From NCBI GenBank assembly GCA_013339765.2, contig CM023456.1, positions 90,772,016 to 90,836,015 on the forward strand: 64,000 nt of DNA, given 5' to 3'. The notes beneath the pieces are model-generated. The model did no database searches. It saw only the letters and a program-made list of their open reading frames with translations, and was not told the DNA's origin. Origin of the DNA: Haemaphysalis longicornis. Lineage: Eukaryota; Arthropoda; Arachnida; Ixodida; Ixodidae. The stretch's first letter is position 1; the number at the start of each line of letters is the position of its first letter. Positions 47,730-57,769 of the stretch are shown in pieces. A program made the translations under genes and the position numbers.

Positions 47730-48654
47730 TAACGACATTTTTTTCTTGAGGCTTCGGGGTTTTCTGTCTACGACGGGCGGATTTGTTTTGGCTTGGAGAA
47801 GCTCGGCTGTCAAAAGACGAAAGTAGAAAACAAGGAGGAGGCGCAAAAGCGACTCTGACTTGGTATGAACTTTGGTTTGAGTATAAACCGAATAGGCAAC
47901 AATGGGATAATTGGAAAAGAACAGGAATGAGCCTACGCTCTTTAGCAAGGATGAAATTAAGAGTGGCTTAGAAAAGGCGCTTCCTTTCCACGTACTACAA
48001 ATATATTCACTATGTCGGAGTGGGAGAGGGGAAAGATCCGATCAAATACGGCGTGTTTATAATGCACATAAAAATATTCGTCCCTTCCAGAAGAAAGTCG
48101 AGAGAAGCGCGAAATCTTTCTCACATCAAAACTGCGTCAAACGTGCGTCAAAACCTTCGCTAAAAGTGCGTTCAATCGATCGTCAAACCTTCCAAGACCC
48201 AAATCAAGACCGAAACCACAGACCAAGAAGAACGAACCCGTGGTACTAAGCAATCGCGTCTACGAACGATCTATAGGTATACCGATACGTGTTTATTGTA
48301 TAAAGGTACACTTATTGTACTCCTTGTCTATCATCGATGGGTGTGCTGGCTTACCGCTCGCATTTCTTATGTGACAAAACCCCATCGGTCACACTAAGAA
48401 ACTTTTTTTTCGCTCTAAACAGTCGTGAAATGGCACGAAGAGAACAAAACGCGGCACCAATATAGGGTGTACGTGCCGTGCGAAAACACTGAAATTTATC
48501 ATAGCAAGCTCGCTGTGGTAGTACGCAGCTTTTTTTGACGGAGAGGGCGATGGAAGAATCGCTTACTCATTGTTTTCCTGACTTCATCATTTCGGTTGGC
48601 TCGTTATTCTCCTTCGCGCTTTGATTTCCGTGCTTTGTAATCAAAACTCGCTCT
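47730..48654. other. No gene recognised
   Basis: Contains CAAAACTGCGTCAAACGTGCGTCAA-like minor internal repeats near 48130-48185. No coding or transposon motif otherwise. Confidence 0.35.
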
Positions 48655-51600
48655 TAATCAATCAATCAATCAATAATCAATCAATCAATCATTGGTTTAT
48701 TTCAAGCATAGGTACATAATATTTTCAAACAGTGCTTGGACCTTAGCGAAAGGCTAGTTGTGGGTCAAATTCGAAAATGCATAGTTATAAGCAGTTCATT
48801 GTTGTCAATCAGTGTATGAACATACTGTCAGAATACAGTAAGTACCAATACAACGTCATACATAACACGTGATGACTATTTGAAAAAAAAGAAGAAAGGC
48901 CGCGAACTTTCCGAATGTACGCAAGTGATCGTGCTGCGATCAAAAAGGAAAAAAAAGTACGTTTCTAGTGTTGGGGACACTCATGGGCATATAACAACAG
49001 AAAATGATTTTTCAGTTTTTCACAGAAGTTATGATCATTCCTCAGGTCAAACAGGAATTTTATTCCACACTTTCGCCCCAACGTACTGTATAAGTCGCTC
49101 ACCATAAACATTACGAGTAGGGGGAAGATTGAAATTGTTAAGGCTGAAATTTCTTGTGTGCCGTAATTGACTATTAAATAAAGAGCTAGGAAATGGATGA
49201 TTGTTCCTTACTATGCTGCATGTGACTCGAGCAGTTTTATCTTCATGCATCTGATCAAAATGTAATAGTCGAAGCTGAGTAAACAAAGGCTTACTGTGCT
49301 CATTGTATTTGGCGAAATTCATAATTCTAATCACACGTTTTTGCAATCGTCTGATGGGGTTAAGGTACGTAGTGAACGTCCAGCCCCAGGACTCTAAACA
49401 ATATGTCAGGTGACTGCTGATAAAGGCATGGTAAAGTATAAGCAGGATGTTTGCGTCAAAACAATCACGAGCTTGTAAAAGGGCGTAGCATCCGGATGCT
49501 ATCTTCGAACAAACATGCGTAATTTGGTTCTTCCAATTTAACTTGCTGTCAAAGATAATACCTAGATATTTGAGGGAACTGGTTTGTTGAAGTGCATTAT
49601 CGTTAATAATCGGTTTAATTATACTGTAATTTACAAGTTTTCTCGGAGAGTGAAAAATCATGTATTTAGTCTTCTTTGTGTTGATTGTCAATTTGTTTGT
49701 TGAAAACCAGTTTGATATTTTAGCTAGCTCTGCGTTCAGTTTATCCTTATTCAGTTTATTCAGTTTATCCTGAAGTTCATCCTCAGTATCGGCTGTGAAT
49801 ATGACAGCAGTGTCATCGGCATACATGAGCATTTCAGAAGAAATTATTTGAGACAAGTCGTTTACATAGAGGGTAAACAGTAAGGGCCCAAGCACGGACC
49901 CTTGTGGAACACCTGTTGTTATGTATCGTAGTGAAGACGTTATATTGTTAATGGACACTTTTTGCTGATGGTCGGTGAGAAAACTGGAGAATAGATGAAA
50001 GGTTTTGTCTCGGAAGCCACAATTTTTAAGCTTATCCAACATAATACTGTGATCGACTCTATCAAAAGCTTTTTACAGATCCAAGAATACTACAGCGGCA
50101 AGTTTATTATTATGCAAGGTGGTATTAGCATTCGCGTAAGTGAGAGCACAGCTGTTGATGTAGAGTATCGTGGGCGGAATCCATGCTGTTGCGGACAGAT
50201 GACGCGGTACTTTTCAAGAAACTTGTGGACGCGTTCTGCAATTAATTTTTCGAAAATAATATTGATAGAACTTAGAACTGAAATTGGTCGATAACTGGAT
50301 GGCTCAGATCGGTCACCCTCCTTAAATACAGGGGTAACTTTTGCTATTTTCAGACGTGATGGATATATACCATCAAGGAAAGAGTGGTTGAATAGATTAC
50401 ATAGTATGGGGACAAGTATGTCAATGTTCTCTTGGATGAGGCGGGCGGTGATACCGTCTAGGCCTGCGGCATTGTTTTTTGGGAAGACTGTAACTATCGC
50501 CACTCTTTCATTAAATTCGATGTATTCCATAACAAAAGTGTTGCTTATTGGCGTAAGGATAGAATTGTGCGTGTTACTTGTGCAAATTTTGGCCGCCAAG
50601 TCAGGGCCAACACTAGTGAAATAATAGTTAAAGGTTTCAACCGTTGTTTGAGTAACATTGTCAGGGGCTGAGTGTACCTTCTGGGAGTGTCCTATAACTT
50701 CTTTTAAAATATTCCATATTTTCTTAGTGTTGCCAGAGGCGTGCGTGATGAGACTGAATAAATTCCTTTTTACGAGTCCTCATCAGAGCAACAGTCTTGT
50801 TGCGGGTGTGTTTGAATTGACGGAAATAATAGTCATTGCTTTTGTTATGCCTCCATTTATGATACCAGTAATCTTTTTTTATAACATCTCAAATTTCTTT
50901 AGTCATCCAGGCAAATTGGCTTGTCGCGTGAGTGGGCACGTGTATTTCGGCTACTGCTGGCTATTATGTTGGTAAGAGTCTCAATGAGGTTTTCAAACTC
51001 TTCATTTACATCAATACGGTATATCAGATCAGGATTCAGTGAAAGGAGGTGCTTGCGTATCACGCCATAATTTAGATTATTAGCGAAGTTTGTTTTTTTA
51101 CGTTTTGTAGTTCCTGAGTCATGAATGGTCACATAAACAGGATAGTGATCTAGATCGGGTTATTGTAAACCCGGCGTCAGCACCTGCGTCAATGTTTGTT
51201 AGAACATGATCGATTAAGGTTTCCGAGCAACTTGTAACACGTGTCGGTTTTGTGATTAAATTAAGGAAATTATAGACCTCGAGCAGTTGGTGTAATCTAT
51301 ATTGGAGAGTATTCATAGTGTCGATATTACGTCACCAACAATGATTGCAGGTTTTTTATATTCACTGGTGATGCAACGAAAAAATATTTTCAAGGTCTCT
51401 CAAGAAAATCGTAAAGACTGGAATTAGGAGGCCGATAGACCACGCCAAGAATATACCCTGTTCATCAAGATAACAAGTGTTTTAATATCTGGTTACAAAG
51501 AGCATGTAGTTTTGTTAGAACTGAGTAGGCAAAATTGTTTTGAAGATAAGTGCGACGCCTCCGCCACGCGTGTGCGAATCCGAGGGTTAGAGACCATCGT

Positions 51601-51775
51601 GTAATCAGGAAGCGATATTTCTTCGTGTTTCTTTAGCCACGTTTCTACCATAGCTAAAGCGGTAAACTGATGATTCTGTTGAGCAATAAAGGCAGACAGG
51701 TCCTTTATATTCTTCTTAGGCTGCGGATGTTAGTGTAAGCGACAGATATGTCTTCTCGGTGCGTCTTGGATGAAC
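48655..51775 (-). mobile_element. CR1/L2-like LINE, 5'-truncated, with endonuclease and RT, (GATT)n tail
   Basis: Minus-strand element of about 3.1 kb. On the sense strand the 3' end is AATAAACCAATGATTGATTG, a GATT repeat tail (48657-48692). Upstream of it lie a 3' leader, the RT frame (50042-49047), an upstream RT frame (50599-50090) and a decayed AP endonuclease (about 51770-51119). The endonuclease part begins with SVAYTNIRSL and later shows LAMVETWLKKHEEISLPDY and a SETLIDHVLTN block. No RNase H follows the RT, consistent with CR1/L2. The start of ORF2 and any ORF1 are missing. Best preserved of the CR1-like copies here, but frameshifted in the endonuclease and between the two RT frames. 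Confidence 0.88.
49047..50599 (-). pseudogene. CR1/L2-like reverse transcriptase, nearly intact but interrupted
   Basis: The upstream run (50599-50090) holds the RT fingers region: NNAAGLDGITARLIQ, IAKVTPVFKEGDRSEPSSYR and PQQHGFRPRYSTSTAV. The downstream run (50042-49047) holds TGVPQGSVLGPLLF (about residues 43-56), catalytic YADD within LMYADDTAVIF, LKYLGIIFDSKLNW and the thumb and C-terminal region ending GAKVWNKIPV. The two are separated by a frame change near 50090 and a TAA at 50075-50073 inside the conserved LDLxKAFDRVDHS block, where most relatives have Ser. Core catalytic residues of motifs B and C are intact, so decay is recent compared with other copies in this window. Confidence 0.88.
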
Positions 51776-52430
51776 ATCGTCATTGCAACCGTTAAAGAAG
51801 GTGATGATGCTGTGGGTGCATTCTACGTTATATTTCAGGTCGTCCCTCGCATGGTGACATGTACTTCTTGTTGTTCTCAGTTTGGCGCTCAGACTCTTGC
51901 AACATCCACCCAGGAAATTTCATTCTTTTACGCGCTCACTCCGATGGCTCCCAAGAAGAACTTTGTTTCTAGGCATAAAGCTCGTTGAAGAAAACGGGTT
52001 CGTTTGACCCCAAAGCGAGCCATTCCGGTGTGTTAGCCTGGCTTATTGGCAGCAAGCAAGAACTGGTCAGCTTGCTGGGGTGACAAACCTGGCTGTTATA
52101 TTGGAGAGGCCTCCCCCTCTTGTTTTGTACACCGGGAACAATACCTAGTGGCTGGATTGACATGTCAACCTTAAAGGTAGCAGCAGAGTTCTGTACAACT
52201 TCCGGTAGCAGCCAGCGTTTTCAAATCGCAACATGGTTGGAAAGGTGGCCGGATTGTTCCTCTCGCTCTAAATTTTTTTTCGACATCGAATTATGCTAAT
52301 CGTCTGAGAGGTCGTGTTTGCTGCTTCAGCAGCGGGCATGGCAGCTTGTAGCCTCTTTTAGATCGATGCTTTCAATGCCGCACTGATGGCGTCTGGCGCA
52401 CGCCAAAACGCAACACAGGAAATCTAACTT
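51776..52430. other. No gene recognised
   Basis: Short ORFs only, no repeat family identified. The segment lies directly 5' of the truncated LINE. Confidence 0.35.
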
Positions 52431-52439
52431 TACACAAAT

Positions 52440-52660
52440 GCATTAAGAAAAAAATGGCGCAGCTTGACTAGTGGTACAAGACTTGAGAAACATCAGCGCT
52501 GGCAGCCCCTGAAGGGCTGGCACATTGCTGCTGAAAGTTACTCAGGACTGGCAGGCCCGGTTTGTTTGTCTGCTGGCTTTTACGTCTCTCCCAAAGTGGA
52601 CCGCCCTATCACGCGCTAGAACCTGCGGCAACCAGCTTCGCCAACTCGCCCTCAGTAGCG
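52440..52660. repeat. Older repeat (copy B), uninterrupted
   Basis: Matches both halves of the split repeat at 46817-47475 without the RTE between them. That defines the pre-insertion structure. Richer in GC than the flanks; no TIR or tail recognised. Confidence 0.6.
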
Positions 52661-53219
52661 CAAACTCGGCGTCTGCGCTCCCCACTTCAGGCGCAAAAGC
52701 ACGTGAACTGGCGACAGATCCCGCCACGAACACTGGGCAGAGCGGCCTCAATGGTCGAACTGGCCGACGCCGGGCGCTCCTCGCGAGGCGCTCGTGTGAG
52801 CGCCCATATTTTTGGCGAAAGTCACCGGACCAAGCGCAAGCTTAGACAGCTCCGCTGTTAAGAAACGCTTCCAGTCTTCAGAAGCAAACCTGGAGCCGAC
52901 GTCTGTCTGATTGCGCCACTCCGACGCTCCCGAAATGGAGCGCAATCTTTGTAATAGCTGCCTGCATTCAAATCAACGATTAAGTACTACCCTCAGTGAT
53001 CACTCCACTACATTCCTTGTTGCTTTGACTTTGCCACTTCGCCATTTCAACCGCACGCAAGAAGCTTCGCCTTTCAAGCATTCGTTGCCAGACGGAGCGG
53101 TGTGTGAATATTCCTGTTGCTCATGAGTAGCACCTTTTGATCGCCATCATTCCACTTGAGTTTTAAAGCAAAACTTTACTACTTTCGTCCAGCGGTTTTG
53201 CGGAGGATGCGCAAGTTAA

Positions 53220-53583
53220 CCTTTGACGGGAGACACGCCCCCGGCGCCACACCCCTCGAAGCGGATCGCGTGATTCGCCGGACCCGCTGTCAACGCTGCG
53301 CATAACGCCTCATTTGAAGTCGTTCTGCTTACATCGCGGCCGCCCCCGTCGCGGCGGCGACGAAGCGGCCGCTCAGCTGATCGACAGCCAACCATACCCG
53401 CAGCCTCCCACGCATGCGCCACTGGGGCGGGTCGGGCGATGTGACTCATCTTGCGCCGCGTTCGCCGTGAAAGGGAAACGCCGCCTTCACGGAAAATGAA
53501 AGCGAGGCTAGGCCTCCTTCTATGAGCGTTGCACGGGACGAAATGGCTTTGAGCGGTGGTCAGCAATACAGCTACATCAAAGG
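53220..53583. mobile_element. piggyBac-type MITE (364 bp, TTAA-flanked), GC-rich
   Basis: TTAA at 53216-53219 followed by CCTTTGA, and TCAAAGG followed by TTAA at 53584-53587. This is the TTAA target plus CC...GG ends of piggyBac-like elements, with a short (7-9 bp) terminal repeat. The interior is strongly CpG-rich, giving a long open minus-strand frame (53608-53216) rich in Arg and Ala, probably compositional. There is no transposase. An outer AAAGCAAAACTT at about 53165 has an inverted relative (AAGCTTTTGCTTT) at about 53620, so a larger inverted unit may enclose it. Confidence 0.5.
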
Positions 53584-53649
53584 TTAACCAAGAGAAACCA
53601 AGGCTCAACCAGAGTATGCCAAGCTTTTGCTTTGCATTACCAAAGTTAG

Positions 53650-54780
53650 CTGAGCTAAGTTGCTTCCATTTTTTTTACGTCTTATTGGCGCTGCCCTAGC
53701 TTCCCAATCTATTCAAGCTACAACGCCGGCAGACGGGCGCGTCGACACTAGAAGCCGGCAAAAAAGTGTCGCTTCGCGATCAGCACGCCAGCAGCTGCAC
53801 GAAATCAGCTCCACTGTGGCCGTTTCTTCTTGGCGCAGCCTCTCTCCTTGCGCGCCCAGACGTCTCCTGCTCTGCTGTCGTTCTGTGTGCCACGGATTTG
53901 CTGACGGCAAAGTTTAACCAGACACGGGCCATCTATCCGGTCTAAATGAAAATAGGTTTTTAGGTTACGTAGTGGGATAGCGAAAGCGGTCAGATAAAAC
54001 TTGTCTATATATGCAGCTTCCATGAATGTTCGAACCAATAGACAGCGATCCCAGAAGGCTCTGTATCTATGGTTCTGGGCGGTTCATTGACCTTTCTCGC
54101 TCAATAAACTGCCCAGTCCTCCCTGATCCACAAATTGCATTTCCGGCTATCACCACATACGACGTTCGAAACAATTTCAAGATTTTAACAAAAAAAAGAA
54201 AAGAATATTTCATGTCACTGTACTTTACATGTGCCTTAGCAAGTGCATATACCGGATATCTACTAATGTTCATCCGTTTCTTTGTTGAAACTTAGTTCTT
54301 ATATCTTTAGCAGCCGGAAGTGGTTCAGTTGGCTAGTTAACTTACGTGTCATTTACCATACGGCTTTGTTGAAGCAAACTACATGCGTTGTATATTAGTA
54401 CAATAATATTACTACAACTTGGAGTTTCTATTTCAGCTTCGCAGGGCATAAACTACTATTCGGCATTATCATTTTGTTCCTATTGCCGTCCATTTGACAC
54501 ATTTTGTAATAGAACTTCTTTGTTTTCAGATCGCCGAGCTGTCAATCGATCGATTTCTCGAGCCTGTCTAGGCAACACGACAAGGAGGAGCTAAAATGTG
54601 GATCCCTCCCGCCACAAACATCTGGGGCTAGGGTCGTGTTTACGCACTCGGCTGCGGCAGAGGGTAAATTTATTCTTTTGCCTTTTTTGTTCCACAACAT
54701 CATCGTGTCCACAGTCGTCGTCGTCATTCTCTCATTTATGATTGCAGTTTCAAAGGCTTTCTCTGCTTTTATCATGCGCT
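53650..54780. other. No gene recognised
   Basis: Mixed sequence. A minus-strand frame (54542-54940) includes a plausible polar stretch but overlaps the palindrome cluster and has no splice context I trust. Confidence 0.3.
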
Positions 54781-54904
54781 CTGTCATTCCTTCCTTTTCC
54801 CTATAGGAGAAAAGGAAGGAATGACAGCCAGTATAGCCAATATACTGGCTTATATATCCAGTACACTGGATATATAGCCAGCCTTTATAGCCAGTATACT
54901 GGCT
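54781..54904. repeat. Cluster of four palindromes in 124 bp
   Basis: (1) CTGTCATTCCTTCCTTTTC (54781-54799) exactly inverted at 54809-54827. (2) AGCCAGTATA (54826-54835) inverted at 54841-54850. (3) TATATATCCAGT (54851-54862) inverted at 54865-54876. (4) The perfect 16-bp palindrome AGCCAGTATACTGGCT (54889-54904). The last three share a CCAGTATA/CCAGT core, so the cluster is built from repeated inversions of one short motif. Confidence 0.9.
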
Positions 54905-54957
54905 AATAAGGCCGTGCCAGCAGCGTCCATTTTGTCCCACTTTTTCCTCTCTATTAG

Positions 54958-55132
54958 TGGTGCAATTTGTGAAGTTTCGTTAGCGTATACGCAAATTGAA
55001 GATATGATAATGCGGGTAGTTTTACAAAGCGACCCTGGTGAAGCTCTTGATAAAGAAAGAAGCGGCGAAAACATAGGCAAAATATTAGGAAAAGGAGCAC
55101 CGCACATTATGAGGGAGGAATATCAAAACTAA
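54958..55132 (+). CDS. Candidate terminal exon, unrecognised
   Basis: A strong acceptor (CCCACTTTTTCCTCTCTATTAG) precedes a 175-nt stretch open in one frame to a TAA at 55130-55132. The encoded segment (IEDMIMRVVLQSDPGEALDK, then RSGENIGKILGKGAPHI and a Glu/Gln end) has the mixed polar-hydrophobic pattern of real protein, unlike the flanking frames. It begins one base into a codon. No AATAAA was found close by, no upstream exon could be joined, and the palindrome cluster lies 50 bp upstream. Confidence 0.25.
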
Positions 55133-56225
55133 AAAAACTTGGGTACTTCATGACGCACTGAAGCAACTTGCTTTCTTCTCTCAGGACACCATTGTGAAAA
55201 AATGCCTGTTTCGTCTCCACTGCTTACCGCCGCGAAAAATTTAAAAGGCGAAACGGGGTCGCCAAGATTCTGTTCTTGCAAGTTCCGCTGTTATCGACCT
55301 CCCGTGCACTCTAAATCTTAATACCGTAGGGACAATACAAAGGAACGAAACTTGGTTTTGTGCTATCTTTATTGTATTTGTATCGTTCAAGAAGCCTCGT
55401 ATCGTAATGCGGAATGAAATTATTTAAACTCTGCGCGAACGGTTGTCGTATACGATTGTTAATTATTATTTATTCATTTGCCAGCCGTCACACTTGAGAA
55501 TGAAAGGAGGGAGGTTTAAAAAATAAGCAAATTGCTCAGACAGCGGACTAAACATTTTGCGCTACTTTGTCGTTCTTTTTCAATGCCTTTGGCGTTCTTA
55601 AATGTTGATGCGTGCTTTCGGCGTATTTTTTTTCTGCACAAGGAGCCCCCTTAACTTTCGAGAATTCACAGTGCGCTCGGTACACCGCGATCAGCAGTTT
55701 TAATAACGCCCGAAGGAAAACATAAAATCCATAACTACAATCAGAAAGTTAGCATAGCTCGGCAAATGCATTGTTTTTGCTAAGTTCCTAACTGTTTTTT
55801 GTTTTGTTTTTTTCTAGTTTCTATGTCCTCACTTTTCTTTTTTCTCTTGGGTCAGTCTATCCTGAAGAGCTGTTTGCGATGCGCCTTTGGCTCACCATAA
55901 CCTTTGTGGTTACACTGCCTCCGTGATGATTGGTTAAGGCCTCCCGGGAACCTGGCGAGTGAATGAGCGCCTCACTGACGGCCTCGGCACTCTTCGTCTA
56001 CTACTCAACCTATGTTGTACACTTGTAGCGCATTCTAAAGGCTGATAGCCTTTCTGGAATTGCCTAAAAACGAAAATTTTGGTTGCCGCTCTTGGTGACC
56101 TTTTCTTTTGGTGGCGCCGAAATTAGCCAGAATTATAATGATTCCGCTCAACGTCAGTTACTTGTACCTGAGAAATGTCTGGGTAAATGTTTGGTGTAGA
56201 AAAATGAGGGTTGCGGGGGAAGAAT
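55133..56225. other. No gene recognised
   Basis: AT-rich and pyrimidine-rich stretches (about 55790-55860). No coding or transposon motif. Confidence 0.35.
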
Positions 56226-56300
56226 AATGGAAGGAGAGATAGAGAGAGCGAGTGGAAAAAGAAGGGAGAAGAAAAAGAGAGGGCTGGAGAGTGTGTTATC
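56226..56300. repeat. Purine-rich (GA) low-complexity tract
   Basis: Almost all A and G for about 75 bp (GGAGAGATAGAGAGAGCGAG and similar), directly upstream of the SGNH-like frame. Confidence 0.85.
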
Positions 56301-56337
56301 TGTTAAGGAGTAGAGGGAGAAAATCTGCGCTAAAGAA

Positions 56338-56733
56338 GTGGTGGAGGAACGACAGAATTCTGTCGACGTTCAGAAAGATGTTCAGACCAACAGGCCCAAC
56401 GCAAGGATAACCCTCACAACAGTACTTTCCAGGATCGAAAACAAACACAAGCCAGACATACCCCAAACCCACAGACTTATAGCTCACTCACAAAGGTCAG
56501 CTAAGCTTAGCGACTTCCTCGTAGACCTGGGACACCACAAAGGAACCGTTGACGTCATCCACCACGCAAAAATTCACCACGACCCCCTAGGACACCTGGC
56601 CAAACATGGACTACACCCTAACTTTCGAGGCGTCCGACTGATTTCCGAAAACATTAAGTACAGGCTGAGGAACTCATTTAAGATGACGCTCCCCACTACA
56701 CGCATCAGCCTCCCGTCCGCGGCCAGCACATAA
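56338..56733 (+). pseudogene. SGNH/GDSL-hydrolase-like C-terminal fragment, probably ORF1 of a LINE
   Basis: The 131-codon plus-strand frame resembles the C-terminal half of SGNH esterase-like domains found in ORF1 of CR1-type retrotransposons and related tick repeats. A beta-strand-like ARITLTTVLSRIENKH is followed, about 60 residues on, by VDVIHHAKIHHDPLGHLAKH and GLHPNFRGVRLISENI. The last block corresponds to the family's DGLHPN motif carrying the catalytic Asp-His pair; here the aspartate position is His (KHGLHPN) while the His is kept. The N-terminal blocks with the nucleophile Ser are absent, so the fragment is inactive. Downstream DNA to about 57050 may continue the same repeat. Identification is by motif resemblance only. 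Confidence 0.4.
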
Positions 56734-57301
56734 CAACAGAACCAGCCCAACATCTCCAACCGTAGCGAAATGTCATGTCCACCTAGGGGTAGCACATGTT
56801 CCGCCAGCACACCAACCGGAAACGTGGCCGCAACACCAGCTGTACAGCACACAAGCGAACAACAGGCCTGACCCATCAAAGACATCTCGATCAGTGTTTA
56901 CGCAGACCCTAACACGCACTAGAACGCCAACAGCACCCAAGCAGGCATCGATGTGGACCTCCCCCCTAGCAGCCCCCCTAAACAACAGACTCCAAGCAAA
57001 CAAGTGTCACCCTCGGAGGTCTGCTCAAAACAAACACAAATGACTACCACCGAGTAGACCGGAAGCTCCAACCCTTAAATCACGCTCTTTCCATGAATGC
57101 TTGAAAACTAGCCAGCAAACAAACCAACTACAGATTTCCTCTCAAACCTGACTCCTCGTATCTCCCAAAGCAAAAAAATTAGCAGTGGCTTTGCTCGGCT
57201 ATGCCAGGATATACGAAGCGTGAGCCAGGGTTAAGCTGGTTATTAGGCTTACTGGTTGTCTAGGATTAGCTGGTTATCATGCGCAATGTTGCTAAAACGG
57301 T

Positions 57302-57413
57302 TTCCAAACCAATTCAATCCAATCCAACCTAGTCCAATACAATTCAGTCCAGTATAGTTCAGTCCAGTCCAGTCCCGTCCAGTCTAGTCAAGTCCGGACC
57401 AGTATAGTCCAGT
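57302..57413. repeat. Degenerate pentamer array, CCAGT/CCAAT type
   Basis: More than 20 five-base units derived from TCCAR/TCCAG in one strand orientation, with frequent single-base changes. Satellite-like but short. Confidence 0.85.
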
Positions 57414-57589
57414 CACTTCTCTCCCACGCGCATGGCTCCTCCCGCAGCCACGACTCTCTAGGAGCCACGCGAAAACGGCTATCAAGCGGCTCCGGCGCAG
57501 CGGCAGACTTGGCTATTGCGCAACGGCGGCTATGACGTCACTCCTCTGGAATGCGCAGGACCGGCGAATGAGCAGTCTATTCCCGTACT

Positions 57590-57690
57590 CTCCAATTGGA
57601 TTGAATTTCAATCCAACATAATCCAATTTAATCCAATCCAAATCCAATCCAAGCCAAGCCAAGCCAATCCAATCTGACCCAAACAATCCA
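57590..57690. repeat. Degenerate pentamer array, AATCC type
   Basis: A second array, mainly AATCC/AAGCC, separated from the first by a 175-bp CpG-rich unique segment (57414-57589). Same five-base periodicity, different consensus. Confidence 0.85.
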
Positions 57691-57769
57691 ATGCTCCTCG
57701 CACTTGCGCAGAAGGGCCCTTCACGGCCCACGCAAAACTGCTCAACCTCGGCCAGTGTAGCTTACGCTA

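Noticed and set aside
48655..48692. Shared 3' tail between the CR1/L2 LINE and the Ruka-like SINE
   Set aside because: The LINE tail is (GATT)n on its sense strand and the SINE tail is (CAAT)n on its own. They are complementary, not the same, so no partnership is supported.
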